Positions 14,885-22,958 of a stretch of 22,958 nt of DNA are shown here, piece by piece. The notes under the pieces are model-generated. The model searched no databases, was not told the origin of the DNA, and worked only from the letters and a program-made list of their open reading frames with translations. This DNA is from CAZOKO01 sp964580455 (GTDB lineage Bacteria; Desulfobacterota; WTBG01). The stretch lies in NCBI GenBank assembly GCA_964580455.1, contig CAZOKO010000037.1, positions 1-22,958 of the forward strand, in the 5' to 3' direction. The translations under genes were made by a program, and so were the position numbers. Each line of letters opens with the position of its first letter. Within the stretch, counting starts at the first letter, position 1.

Positions 14885-16684
14885 ATGACTACTGTTTCAA
14901 CAAAAAGTTCTTTTGAGCTCTATAAGAGATTAATCAAGTATGTTAAGCCCTACTGGAAGAGGATGACTTTTGCTATCATCTCTGCCATTTTACTGGCAGG
15001 TGCTAATACCTCAATTGCCTGGATAGTCAAAAAAGTCATGGATGATGTTTTTGCCGAAAAGAACATGCAGATGCTGGCTATCATCCCTCTTGTGATTGTT
15101 GTTCTCTATTTTTTAAAAGGCTTATTCCATTATGGCCAGGCCTATTTGATGGGTTATGTTGCTATCAGGGTAGTTACCGACATACGTGATAGGATTTACC
15201 ATCATTTACAAACACTTTCCCTTGCTTTTTTCACCAAGAACCCAACGGGGGTTTTAATGTCCCGTATCGCCAATGACACCTCTCTCTTACAGTCCACCGT
15301 CTCTGACAGTATCACTTCTCTATTGAGAAATGCCCTCACTATAGTGGGTCTTACTGGATATACCTTCTGGGTAAACTGGAAACTTGCTACTATATCATAC
15401 CTTATCATTCTATGGGCTATAATACCCATTCAGATATTTGGCAAAAAAAGCAGAAAGTTCAGCACAAAAAGCCAGCGCAAAATGGCAGATATTGCCAAAT
15501 TCCTCCTTGAAACCTTCTCAGGCATCAGAATTGTTAAGGCCTTTGGTATGGAACACTATGAGAGCCGAAGGTTTTCAGAGGAAAACTTCCGTTTCTTTAA
15601 AATCCGGATTAGACGACTCCGCATCCGAGCGCTCGCTTCGCCCACCATGGAAATGCTGGGAGGTGTAGCCTCTGCTGCTATTCTTTACTATGGGGGATAT
15701 AATGTGATAAAAGGTTCTATGACCACGGGAGATTTCTTCTCTTTTGTGGCCGCATTCGCCATGATGTATAAACCGGTTCGCGAATTAAATAAGCTTAATC
15801 AGACAATACAGGAAGGGTTGGCTGCAGCAGTAAGAACATTCGAGCTCTTAGACTTAAAGACGGAAATTGTAGACAAACCGCATGCTATAAAACTTCCTGC
15901 AATCAAAGAACAGATTGAATTCAGGAATGTCAGTTTTCAGTATGATAATGAACCCATCTTAAAAAATATTAATTTGAAGGTGAAATTCGGTGAGATCATT
16001 GCCATCGTAGGTACCAGCGGCGCCGGCAAAACTACCCTGTCCAACCTCATACCCCGCTTCTATGATGTATCGTCCGGTGCCCTGTTAATTGATGGTGCCG
16101 ATATTAGAGATGTCACGCTAAAATCCTTAAGAGATCAGATCGGTATGGTAACCCAGGAAATTATCCTCTTTAATGATACTATTAAAAATAATATCTCCTA
16201 TGGAAGTCTGGAAAAACCTGAACAGGAAATCACAAAAGCAGCAAAGGCGGCTTATGCTCACGAGTTTATTACAAATAACCCCGAGGGCTATGACAGCATA
16301 ATAGGAGAGAGGGGAGTTAGACTTTCAGGTGGACAGAAACAGAGGATTGCTATTGCCCGTGCTCTTCTCAAGAATGCACCCATTCTCATTTTAGATGAAG
16401 CAACTTCCTCACTGGACAGTAAAGCAGAGGGGGAAGTCCAGACAGCGCTGGAAAAACTGATGGAAGGACGAACCACCTTCATTATTGCCCACCGACTTTC
16501 CACTATTAAAAAAGCAGATCGTATCATAGTTCTCTCAGATGGCAGGATGGTGGAAGAAGGAACCCACAGCGAACTGCTGGCACTTCAGGGAGAATACCAC
16601 AAACTCTATACGATGCAGTTTCGTGAAAGTGATCACCTCCCCCCGCAGTCAGACTTACTTTCTAATACAGGGACAACCCAGTAG
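14885..16684 (+). CDS. msbA: Lipid A-core flippase, MsbA-type ABC transporter
   Basis: A half-size ABC exporter that as a homodimer would flip lipid A-core across the inner membrane. The transmembrane domain (about 20-315) contains some six hydrophobic helices and the RIANDT segment of coupling helix 1. The nucleotide-binding domain has Walker A GTSGAGKTT (376-384), the signature LSGGQ (480-484), Walker B LILDE (501-505) and the switch histidine His536 in AHRLSTI. The 599-residue length suits MsbA. Similar exporters serve drugs and other lipids; placement between lpxB and waaA supports the lipid A role. The 15-residue tail after the ABC domain is not conserved. TGAGGT about 11 bases upstream is the ribosome binding site. 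Confidence 0.87.
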   Translation: MTTVSTKSSFELYKRLIKYVKPYWKRMTFAIISAILLAGANTSIAWIVKKVMDDVFAEKNMQMLAIIPLVIVVLYFLKGLFHYGQAYLMGYVAIRVVTDIRDRIYHHLQTLSLAFFTKNPTGVLMSRIANDTSLLQSTVSDSITSLLRNALTIVGLTGYTFWVNWKLATISYLIILWAIIPIQIFGKKSRKFSTKSQRKMADIAKFLLETFSGIRIVKAFGMEHYESRRFSEENFRFFKIRIRRLRIRALASPTMEMLGGVASAAILYYGGYNVIKGSMTTGDFFSFVAAFAMMYKPVRELNKLNQTIQEGLAAAVRTFELLDLKTEIVDKPHAIKLPAIKEQIEFRNVSFQYDNEPILKNINLKVKFGEIIAIVGTSGAGKTTLSNLIPRFYDVSSGALLIDGADIRDVTLKSLRDQIGMVTQEIILFNDTIKNNISYGSLEKPEQEITKAAKAAYAHEFITNNPEGYDSIIGERGVRLSGGQKQRIAIARALLKNAPILILDEATSSLDSKAEGEVQTALEKLMEGRTTFIIAHRLSTIKKADRIIVLSDGRMVEEGTHSELLALQGEYHKLYTMQFRESDHLPPQSDLLSNTGTTQ

Positions 16685-16768
16685 TGCGTTTCTAATTACC
16701 ATTATAAAAGTTTTGCAGGAATGACTATTGGTTGAATAGTTTAAGTCGCAGAAATTCCGAGGCAGTCT

Positions 16769-18091
16769 ATGTACTTTATCTATAACATTCTACTTTCTAT
16801 TATATCTCTCCTTTTAGCACCATTTATCCTTTTTGCCGTATTAAGGGAAAAGAAATATAGAAGCGGGCTCTCCCAAAAACTGGGGTTTTTATCCCCACGC
16901 CTTCTCCTGAAACTGTCTGGTAGCAGACCTGTCTGGATACACGCGGTATCTGTTGGAGAAGTTATGGCTACCATCCCCCTGATTCAAGAAATAAAGAAAC
17001 GATATCCCTCCAAAAAAATTATTCTCTCTACCGTTACAGTTACCGGCAGTTATACCGCCACTATAAAAGCCAGGGAGGTAGATGCAGTAATATATTTTCC
17101 TTTCGATTATCCTTTTATCGTAAAAAGAGTGATTAAAAAAATCAATCCTAAGCTCTTTATTACCCTGGAAACGGAAATCTGGCCAAATATCCTGAGGGAG
17201 CTTAAGCGCAATAATATTCCCTCGGTGGTAATCAGTGGTAGGATCTCAAATCATTCATACCATAAATACAGATGGGGTCGGTTTTTTTTCAGAAAAGTTT
17301 TAAAAAACATTGATGCATTCTGCATGCAAACAGAAGTTGATACCAGAAGAATCATTGATATTGGTGCCAACAGGAACCGTGTTAGTACCATTGGAAATCT
17401 TAAGTTTGATCAATGTGTGCCTGCCCTGACTGCTGAAGAAAAAGAAAACTTGTATAACATGCTTAATTTAAAGAAGGGTCAAGCAATTTTCATTGCTGGA
17501 AGTACTCATAAGGGGGAAGAGGACATCGTCTTAGAAGTTTTTAAGAATATTAAAAAAACTTATGCAGATCTGACCCTCCTGCTGGCTCCTCGACATCCAG
17601 AAAGGTTTAATGAAGTGGCAAACCTTCTCTCTCATCTTAAGCTGCGGAGCATTAAGAAAACTAAAATAAAGACCGGTAAGAAAGCAAATCATTATGATAT
17701 TATCCTGCTTGATACCATTGGAGAGCTCTCTAAGTTCTATAGCATTGGAACTATCATCTTTGTAGGGGGAAGTCTGGTTAAGACCGGAGGCCACAATGTT
17801 CTTGAACCTGTAGCTTACAAAAAGGCTGTGATCTTTGGACCTTATATGGATAACTTCTCAGAGATTTCCAGATGTTTAAGGGAAAGCGGGGGCGGTCTGC
17901 AGATAGATAATCAAGAGGAATTTCTTTCACAGGCTGAGATGTTATTGCAAAATGACACTGTTCGAGACAGGCTTGGAGAGAAGGCTTTTGAAGTCATTGC
18001 CCATAATCAGGGTGCTATTAATAAAGCAATGGAGGTGATTGAAAGGTTCCTGCAAAGAGCTTTAAGCAATGAGTATAAGAACTGTTTTTGA
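16769..18091 (+). CDS. waaA: 3-deoxy-D-manno-octulosonic acid transferase WaaA/KdtA
   Basis: Transfers Kdo from CMP-Kdo to lipid A precursors (GT30, GT-B fold) at the inner membrane. An N-terminal membrane anchor lies at about 4-24. Next comes WIHAVSVGEVMATIPL, whose glutamate (Glu64) matches the catalytic base of the family. Later motifs are GNLKFDQ, AGSTHKGEE, LAPRHPERF and the CMP-Kdo site GGSLVKTGGHNVLEPVAYKK. The length of 440 is slightly above the E. coli enzyme. CGAGG at 16758-16762 supports the start. How many Kdo units it adds cannot be read from the sequence. It overlaps lpxK by 23 bases. Confidence 0.94.
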   Translation: MYFIYNILLSIISLLLAPFILFAVLREKKYRSGLSQKLGFLSPRLLLKLSGSRPVWIHAVSVGEVMATIPLIQEIKKRYPSKKIILSTVTVTGSYTATIKAREVDAVIYFPFDYPFIVKRVIKKINPKLFITLETEIWPNILRELKRNNIPSVVISGRISNHSYHKYRWGRFFFRKVLKNIDAFCMQTEVDTRRIIDIGANRNRVSTIGNLKFDQCVPALTAEEKENLYNMLNLKKGQAIFIAGSTHKGEEDIVLEVFKNIKKTYADLTLLLAPRHPERFNEVANLLSHLKLRSIKKTKIKTGKKANHYDIILLDTIGELSKFYSIGTIIFVGGSLVKTGGHNVLEPVAYKKAVIFGPYMDNFSEISRCLRESGGGLQIDNQEEFLSQAEMLLQNDTVRDRLGEKAFEVIAHNQGAINKAMEVIERFLQRALSNEYKNCF

Positions 18092-19163
18092 ACGAACACT
18101 ATATTCCCTGCCGTCTGAAGAGGGCTTCTGCAGAAGATTTTTCCTGTTTCCTCTTTATCTCATATCGCTTTTGTACCGTTTCCTTATCCGGTTCAGACAC
18201 GTCCTTTATAAAAATGGGGCTTTGAAATCTTACACCTTGCCCAGTCGGGTAATCAGCGTTGGCAATATTACACTTGGAGGAACAGGTAAGACACCAACGG
18301 TAATCTATCTGGCACAGCTGTTTAAGCAACAGGGCAAAAAAACTGCTGTGCTCAGTCGTGGATATAAGGGAAAAAGTTCGGAGAAAGTAGCAGTCGTATC
18401 AGATGGAAAGCAGATTCTTCTAAACGTACTGGATGCTGGAGATGAGCCCTTTCTCCTTTCTAAAGCACTTCCTGGTGTGCCTGTCATCATTGGGAGAGAC
18501 AGGGTACTTACAGGTAGATATGTTGCCGAACACTTTTCTTCTGAGATAGTGATACTGGATGACGGGTTCCAGCATTTGAAAATGAAACGCGATGTTGACA
18601 TACTGCTCATTGATCTTGGTTACGGATTTGGCAATGGCCACCTGCTGCCCAGAGGTATTTTAAGAGAGCCTCTCATCCATATGAATCGAGCTCACATATT
18701 TCTCCTTACCAAAAGAACTGGCAGTAAAGATGATAAAGCAGTGGAGAAGAAAATAACCTCTATAAAACCTGATGCAAGGATTTTTCATGCTGGTTATGAG
18801 ATACGTTCTTTAACTACCTTGCAAGAAAAAAAGGAAATTGACCTGGATTATCTTAAAGGGAAAAAAGTGCTGGCTCTTTCAGCTATTGCTAACCCACACT
18901 ACTTCTCTTATCTTTTAAAGCAACTCGACATCTCAGTTGTTTCCGAATGGGCACTGCCTGACCACCACTATTACACTTATAAAAATGCCAGAAAACTTAG
19001 TGAATACCTAAAAAACGTTGACTTCATCATCACGACAGCAAAAGACAGCACCAAGATGGATGAGAATGTCTTTGGAAAATTACCTATACTCATACTCGAA
19101 ATTATGTTAAAGATACATGACGAACAAGGATTCAAAGACGTTCTCTTTAAACTCATCTCTTAA
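18069..19163 (+). CDS. lpxK: Tetraacyldisaccharide 4'-kinase LpxK
   Basis: Phosphorylates the 4'-position of the lipid A disaccharide using ATP at the inner membrane. An N-terminal hydrophobic segment (about 22-40) anchors it. The family-specific P-loop is VGNITLGGTGKT (64-75), followed by LSRGYKG, the D-E-P-F-L-L motif and LDDGFQHLKMKRDVDILLID. The 364-residue length is a little above average. The start ATG lies inside the end of waaA (23-base overlap) without a strong ribosome binding site, so translation is probably coupled. It is the last gene of the lipid A run. Confidence 0.94.
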   Translation: MSIRTVFERTLYSLPSEEGFCRRFFLFPLYLISLLYRFLIRFRHVLYKNGALKSYTLPSRVISVGNITLGGTGKTPTVIYLAQLFKQQGKKTAVLSRGYKGKSSEKVAVVSDGKQILLNVLDAGDEPFLLSKALPGVPVIIGRDRVLTGRYVAEHFSSEIVILDDGFQHLKMKRDVDILLIDLGYGFGNGHLLPRGILREPLIHMNRAHIFLLTKRTGSKDDKAVEKKITSIKPDARIFHAGYEIRSLTTLQEKKEIDLDYLKGKKVLALSAIANPHYFSYLLKQLDISVVSEWALPDHHYYTYKNARKLSEYLKNVDFIITTAKDSTKMDENVFGKLPILILEIMLKIHDEQGFKDVLFKLIS

Positions 19164-19207
19164 TTCAACTGCGCGAAGAATTCCTTTTCTCAACAAGCGA
19201 AGTTCCC

Positions 19208-21208
19208 ATGCAGAAATACACTATCAAAACACCCTCCTCTCAGCAGGAGTTTAAAGTCAATTACCAGCAGGAGCTAAATCCTGAACAACTCAAAGTGGTA
19301 ATGAGTGGAAGCGGCCCCGTTTTGGTTATTGCAGGTGCAGGCAGCGGTAAGACTAGAACCATTACTTACCGTGTGGCTCGACTTATAGAATCCGGTATCA
19401 ACCCTGCTAAAATTCTACTGGTTACCTTCACGAACAAAGCAGCAAAAGAAATGCTCCACAGGGTAGAATTGCTAATCAATCTTAACATCAGAAAACTTTG
19501 GGGCGGTACCTTTCATCATATTGCCAATCGTACCTTGAGAATCCACTCTAAACTTCTAGCCTACAACAACAATTTCACTATTTTAGATCAGGGAGATTCC
19601 AAAGAGCTGCTCAACACCTGCGTTGCCGAACTGGGATTTAAAACCAATGAGAAGAGATTTCCACAGGGTAGTGTATTACAGGATATCGTTAGTCTCTCAG
19701 CTAACACCCAAAAGAAAGTGGATGATATTATTGCTGAGCGCTATCCATTTTTTTGTGAACTCACAGACGAAATAAAAAAGATCGCCCTTAACTATCATAA
19801 ACGGAAGACAAAAGGCAACCTCATGGATTTTGATGACCTCTTGCTTAACTGGCTGGCTCTGTTAAATGATCATCCCCATATAAGGGAACATTACTCCCAA
19901 AAATTCCTATATATTTTAGTTGACGAATACCAGGACACCAACCGTATCCAATCTGATATCATCGACCTCTTATCCCAGGAACACCAGAACATTATGGTGG
20001 TAGGGGATGATTCCCAAAGCATTTACAGTTTTCGGGGGGCGAATTATGCCAACATCCTTGAGTTTCCTAAGCGTTATCCCAACGTTCACATCTACAAACT
20101 CGAGACAAACTACCGTAGTGTACCAGAAATACTTGGCTTAGCTAATGACAGCATCATCAACAATCAGCATCAATTTCAAAAAACTCTCCGTGCAATTCGG
20201 AAAAGTGGTTTGCAGCCTATCCTTGTCCCCTTCAACGATGTGATGCAACAGGCCAGCTTTGTAGCTCAAAGAATGCTCGAGCTCAGGGATGAAGAAAAGT
20301 CACTAAATGAAATGGCTGTTCTCTACCGCGCTCACTACCACAGTATGGAACTTCAAATGGAACTGACCCGCAGGGGTATACCCTTTGAGGTGAGGTCTGG
20401 CTTGAGATTTTTCGAGCAGGCACATATTAAGGATATCACCAGTTATCTTAGAGTTATCGTGAATCCTTTTGAAGAACTGGCCTGGAAGAGGATTACTAAA
20501 TTGTTGCCTAAAATTGGCAATGTTACTGCACATAAGATTTGGAATATGCTTTCATCTTCAGTTTCTCCTTTAAAAAGCATGAGCTCTGAGAGCGCTCTCA
20601 ATCTTATACCAAAGCCATCCAAAGATAACTGGAAGAAGTTTACCTCCTCCTTGAATCACGTGAACAACCCTGATTTGCTCAGGGCACCAGCAGAAATGAT
20701 TAGGATGATACTGCAGGAAGAATACGAAGAACATCTCAAGAGCAAGTACCCTGACTATGAATCCAGAATGGAAGACATCAACCAGTTAATGCATTTTTCA
20801 CAACAGTATGCTTCTACCGAAAACTTCTTGAGCGAGCTTGCACTTCTAAACAGTGTAGCAGCAGAGGATGTAGTGGGGGGTGGGTATGAAGATGAAAGGG
20901 TAAAGTTATCTACTATCCACCAAGCCAAAGGACTGGAATGGGATATTGTATTTATCATCTGGCTGGTTGAAGGACGATTTCCCTCCATGAGGAGTTTAAA
21001 TAGCTTAGCCGGTGAAGAAGAGGAAAGGAGATTGTTCTATGTTGCAGTTACCCGAGCCAGAGATGAACTCTATTTAGGCTATCCCCTCTGGGATTACAGT
21101 AGTTACAATCCCTCCACTCTTTTAAAACCTTCCCGCTTCCTTCAGGAAATCCCAAGCACCAGTTATACAAAATGGATGGTTGAGGAAAAGGTTGAGGAAG
21201 AGTGGTAA
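19208..21208 (+). CDS. UvrD/Rep-like superfamily 1A DNA helicase
   Basis: ATP-driven 3'-5' DNA translocase or helicase, probably in repair or replication restart. Motifs: Q motif LNPEQ (23-27), Walker A AGAGSGKTR (42-50), GTFHHIANR (Ia-Ib region, 100-108), Walker B LVDEYQDTN (237-245), motif III GDDSQSIYSFRGA (266-278), NYRS (motif IV), LSTIHQAKGLEWDIVFI (motif V) and VAVTRARDEL (motif VI, about 612-621). The chain ends about 45 residues after motif VI and lacks the longer C-terminal tail with a Tudor-like fold found in PcrA/UvrD. The GTFHHIANR variant points to a UvrD-like branch rather than canonical PcrA, so no symbol is assigned. The 44-base gap after lpxK suggests read-through from the envelope operon; the start has only a weak ribosome binding site (AAGCGAAG). 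Confidence 0.92.
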   Translation: MQKYTIKTPSSQQEFKVNYQQELNPEQLKVVMSGSGPVLVIAGAGSGKTRTITYRVARLIESGINPAKILLVTFTNKAAKEMLHRVELLINLNIRKLWGGTFHHIANRTLRIHSKLLAYNNNFTILDQGDSKELLNTCVAELGFKTNEKRFPQGSVLQDIVSLSANTQKKVDDIIAERYPFFCELTDEIKKIALNYHKRKTKGNLMDFDDLLLNWLALLNDHPHIREHYSQKFLYILVDEYQDTNRIQSDIIDLLSQEHQNIMVVGDDSQSIYSFRGANYANILEFPKRYPNVHIYKLETNYRSVPEILGLANDSIINNQHQFQKTLRAIRKSGLQPILVPFNDVMQQASFVAQRMLELRDEEKSLNEMAVLYRAHYHSMELQMELTRRGIPFEVRSGLRFFEQAHIKDITSYLRVIVNPFEELAWKRITKLLPKIGNVTAHKIWNMLSSSVSPLKSMSSESALNLIPKPSKDNWKKFTSSLNHVNNPDLLRAPAEMIRMILQEEYEEHLKSKYPDYESRMEDINQLMHFSQQYASTENFLSELALLNSVAAEDVVGGGYEDERVKLSTIHQAKGLEWDIVFIIWLVEGRFPSMRSLNSLAGEEEERRLFYVAVTRARDELYLGYPLWDYSSYNPSTLLKPSRFLQEIPSTSYTKWMVEEKVEEEW

Positions 21209-21230
21209 GAGAAAAAACAACGCAACAATT

Positions 21231-21249
21231 TGCCCCTAAAATAGGGGCA
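21231..21249. terminator. Hairpin between convergent genes, possible bidirectional terminator
   Basis: TGCCCCTA (21231-21238) and TAGGGGCA (21242-21249) form a perfect 8-base-pair stem around an AAA loop, between the helicase and the convergent repeat-protein gene. The location is right for termination of both transcripts, but neither strand has a clean T-run directly after the stem, so efficiency is doubtful. Confidence 0.5.
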
Positions 21250-21271
21250 TCTAAAAAAGGAATTTACTATA

Positions 21272-22958
21272 CTACTTGCTCAATCTATATAGAGAGTTTT
21301 CTCCATCTACCTCAAATTCCAAATCCTTCAACACCTTTCCTTTATTTAAATCTGTTCTAATTTTTCTCACTGCTGCTTTTAGGAAAGGACTGCCTTTCCC
21401 TTCAAGTGTATCGAGTGAAAGTTCCATCTCTTCAGTCATCTCAGACGGGAAAATTACTTTTTCCTTCCTCATTAAAGGTTTGAGAAGAGGAATAAGCTGG
21501 TAAAGTATCTTCTCCACTCTGATTCTCAACTCTGAATCATTCATTATAAGCAGTGAAATCTCTAAAGCATGGGTGTAATACAGATTGACATATCCCACAC
21601 CACAGTCAGTTTGCTTTAAAACATTATCCCTGAAACTTCTCAACAAGTGAAGATTACCTGTATCGTCCTTCAGTATGGTTACGGCAGGACAGGGCAGTAG
21701 AATAAAAGGAATCTCAACGGTCTGATCCTCAACAACCACTACTGTGGCGTAAGGTGGAAAAGAGACATAATCACTCTTTAAGAGTGTTACCTTGTGCATT
21801 CCTATACTAACAGGAGAGATGGTAGATGGGGTAGTATATCCTGTAATCGAATCATCCAGGATGATATCAGCATCTCCAACAGTATCATAAATGCAGATAG
21901 ACCCGGATGCTATCTTTGGTCCGCTATAATTATCCCCGGCCGGTAGTTTAACGGTATCATTATAGCCCTCGGTAAAAGAGAAATAGAAACTATGACTTCC
22001 CGCTTTGAGCAGTTTGGGTCCATACCGATAGGTTCCATTGGAGCTTTCACCATTATAGAGACTCATCACATAGGATATATTATCAACATAAAGGTATGCA
22101 GTCTGTGGCGTGTCTCCTTCCTTATCGTAATAATCAACATAGTAATAAAAATCAGTAGAGTTACTCCCCGAATCAGGACTAACTTTTCCATTTGAAAGCT
22201 GAGGAGGATCATTGACAGTAGGACCCGTGAAGCTTCCAGAAACAGGTAGCCTAAAGATAGTGCCATTCTCATCAGTAAAAGAGAAATAGAAATCGTGGCT
22301 TCCCATTTTCAGCATTTCAGGTCCACACTGATAGGTTCCATTAGAACTCTCCCCACTATAGAGGGCCATCTTGTATGCCACACTATCTATATACACATAA
22401 CTTTCTTCCGGGATATTTCCTTCCTTATCGTAATAATCTACGTAGTAATAAAAATCAGTAGAAGTTTTGCCTGAAACAGGATCCACCTTCCCATTTGAAA
22501 GCAGAAGAGGTTCATTGACAGAAGGCCCTGAGAAACTCCCCTCGACGGGTAACCTGACGGATCCACCTTCCCCATCGGTAGCAGTAAAATAGTAGTTATG
22601 AGTCTCCGAATCTAATAGCTGACCGGCTGATTTATAAGTACCATTGTAAGCCAAACCAGTCTCTAAGGCCAATAAAGATGGCGTGCTGTCAATATACACA
22701 TAGATTTCATCAGGTGCCTTTTCATTAGGAGCCTGGTAGTAAACTTCATAAAAAAACTGGGTTGAAGGGCTACCACTGCTGGGAACTACGCTTCCATCTG
22801 ACAGTACAGGATTATCATTGACCTTAGGACCTGAATTGCTTCCTGTAGCTGGCAGCCTGGCAGAGCCACCATCCCCATCGGTGGCACTAAAATAGTAGGT
22901 GTGAGTTTCGCCGTTTGTCAAGGTAGTTGTCACCTGAAAGTTTTCATTTAAGCTACCT
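21272..22958 (-). CDS. Repeat-containing surface/exported protein with PEGA domain and CFI-box-like C-terminus (partial)
   Basis: The frame runs open through the right edge, so the N-terminus, including any signal peptide, is missing. The GTG at 22933 is not a real start: the upstream codons continue the repeat. Numbering from 22933, residues 35-135, 136-236 and 237-337 are three tandem repeats of exactly 101 residues, each beginning GP(K/S/T)VN(D/E) and holding FYY(Y/E)V.Y, YVYIDS, SNGTY and FYFSFTD-like strands, with a fourth partial copy before them. Residues 343-412 look like a PEGA domain (GSICIYDTVGDADIILDDS, HKVTLLKSDY). Residues 415-486, with Cys415, LLRSFRDNVL and YVNLYYTHALEISLLI, resemble the CFIATAAYGS/CFI-box C-terminal domain but lack its signature. 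A charged tail of about 65 residues ends the protein. It is likely secreted or cell-surface, adhesive or structural; the function is unknown. Confidence 0.8.
   Translation of the reverse strand, partial: GSLNENFQVTTTLTNGETHTYYFSATDGDGGSARLPATGSNSGPKVNDNPVLSDGSVVPSSGSPSTQFFYEVYYQAPNEKAPDEIYVYIDSTPSLLALETGLAYNGTYKSAGQLLDSETHNYYFTATDGEGGSVRLPVEGSFSGPSVNEPLLLSNGKVDPVSGKTSTDFYYYVDYYDKEGNIPEESYVYIDSVAYKMALYSGESSNGTYQCGPEMLKMGSHDFYFSFTDENGTIFRLPVSGSFTGPTVNDPPQLSNGKVSPDSGSNSTDFYYYVDYYDKEGDTPQTAYLYVDNISYVMSLYNGESSNGTYRYGPKLLKAGSHSFYFSFTEGYNDTVKLPAGDNYSGPKIASGSICIYDTVGDADIILDDSITGYTTPSTISPVSIGMHKVTLLKSDYVSFPPYATVVVVEDQTVEIPFILLPCPAVTILKDDTGNLHLLRSFRDNVLKQTDCGVGYVNLYYTHALEISLLIMNDSELRIRVEKILYQLIPLLKPLMRKEKVIFPSEMTEEMELSLDTLEGKGSPFLKAAVRKIRTDLNKGKVLKDLEFEVDGENSLYRLSK
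21923..22831 (-). repeat. Three tandem 303-bp coding repeats
   Basis: Units at 22529-22831, 22226-22528 and 21923-22225 each encode 101 residues; the left flank of a fourth (22832-22958) runs off the window. The last two units are closest at DNA level: for example, a stretch reading ccttccttatcgtaataatc on the + strand occurs in both. This points to recent duplication or conversion. The strict period with no indels suggests an Ig-like beta module repeated in a stalk. Confidence 0.85.

Noticed and set aside
1..22958. CRISPR arrays, tRNA/rRNA genes, insertion sequences and prophage or defence genes
   Set aside because: Looked for on both strands; no regular spacer repeats, tRNA-like cloverleafs, transposase motifs or defence nucleases were seen. 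The gene content is chromosomal housekeeping and envelope functions apart from the surface repeat protein.

Overview
The window comes from a diderm (outer-membrane, LPS-making) bacterium of moderate-to-low GC. It carries type IV pilus/type II secretion genes, a LolCD lipoprotein sorter, BamA, Skp and a long run of lipid A/Kdo genes. The order lysS-lolC-lolD-bamA-skp-lpxD-fabZ-lpxA-(Gfo/Idh oxidoreductase)-lpxB-msbA-waaA-lpxK resembles, from memory, that of Geobacter-type deltaproteobacteria and related uncultured diderm phyla. The PEGA domain and Ig-like surface repeats at the right end also suit such lineages. The sequence alone does not fix the phylum.

Layout. Positions 1-274 hold a stem-rich element and a good sigma70-type promoter before pilB (275-1972), the extension ATPase. 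A second element with the same core motif lies between pilB and pilC (2181-3389), the inner-membrane platform protein. A gap of about 350 bases (3390-3735) holds a nested hairpin, a degenerate heptanucleotide repeat and a probable promoter.

From 3736 to 19163 thirteen genes run on the + strand with overlaps or short gaps and look like one envelope-biogenesis operon. It contains lysyl-tRNA synthetase; the LolC/E permease and LolD ATPase, which send lipoproteins toward the outer membrane; BamA and the Skp chaperone, for outer-membrane protein insertion; LpxD, FabZ, LpxA, a Gfo/Idh/MocA dehydrogenase and LpxB (lipid A disaccharide); an MsbA-like flippase; the Kdo transferase WaaA; and the lipid A 4'-kinase LpxK. 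LpxC and LpxH/LpxI are not in the window and must be encoded elsewhere. A UvrD-like helicase follows at 19208-21208.

A short hairpin separates it from a convergent, incomplete minus-strand gene (21272 to the right edge). That gene encodes a surface or exported protein with tandem 101-residue repeats, a PEGA domain and a C-terminal region resembling a degenerate CFI-box domain.

Most of the window is well-known envelope machinery. The less explained parts are the paired elements flanking pilB, the structured and repetitive pilC-lysS gap, the extra N-terminal domain on BamA, the oxidoreductase inside the lipid A genes, and the repeat protein with its unusual C-terminus. I found no clear evidence of a wholly new defence or mobile system.
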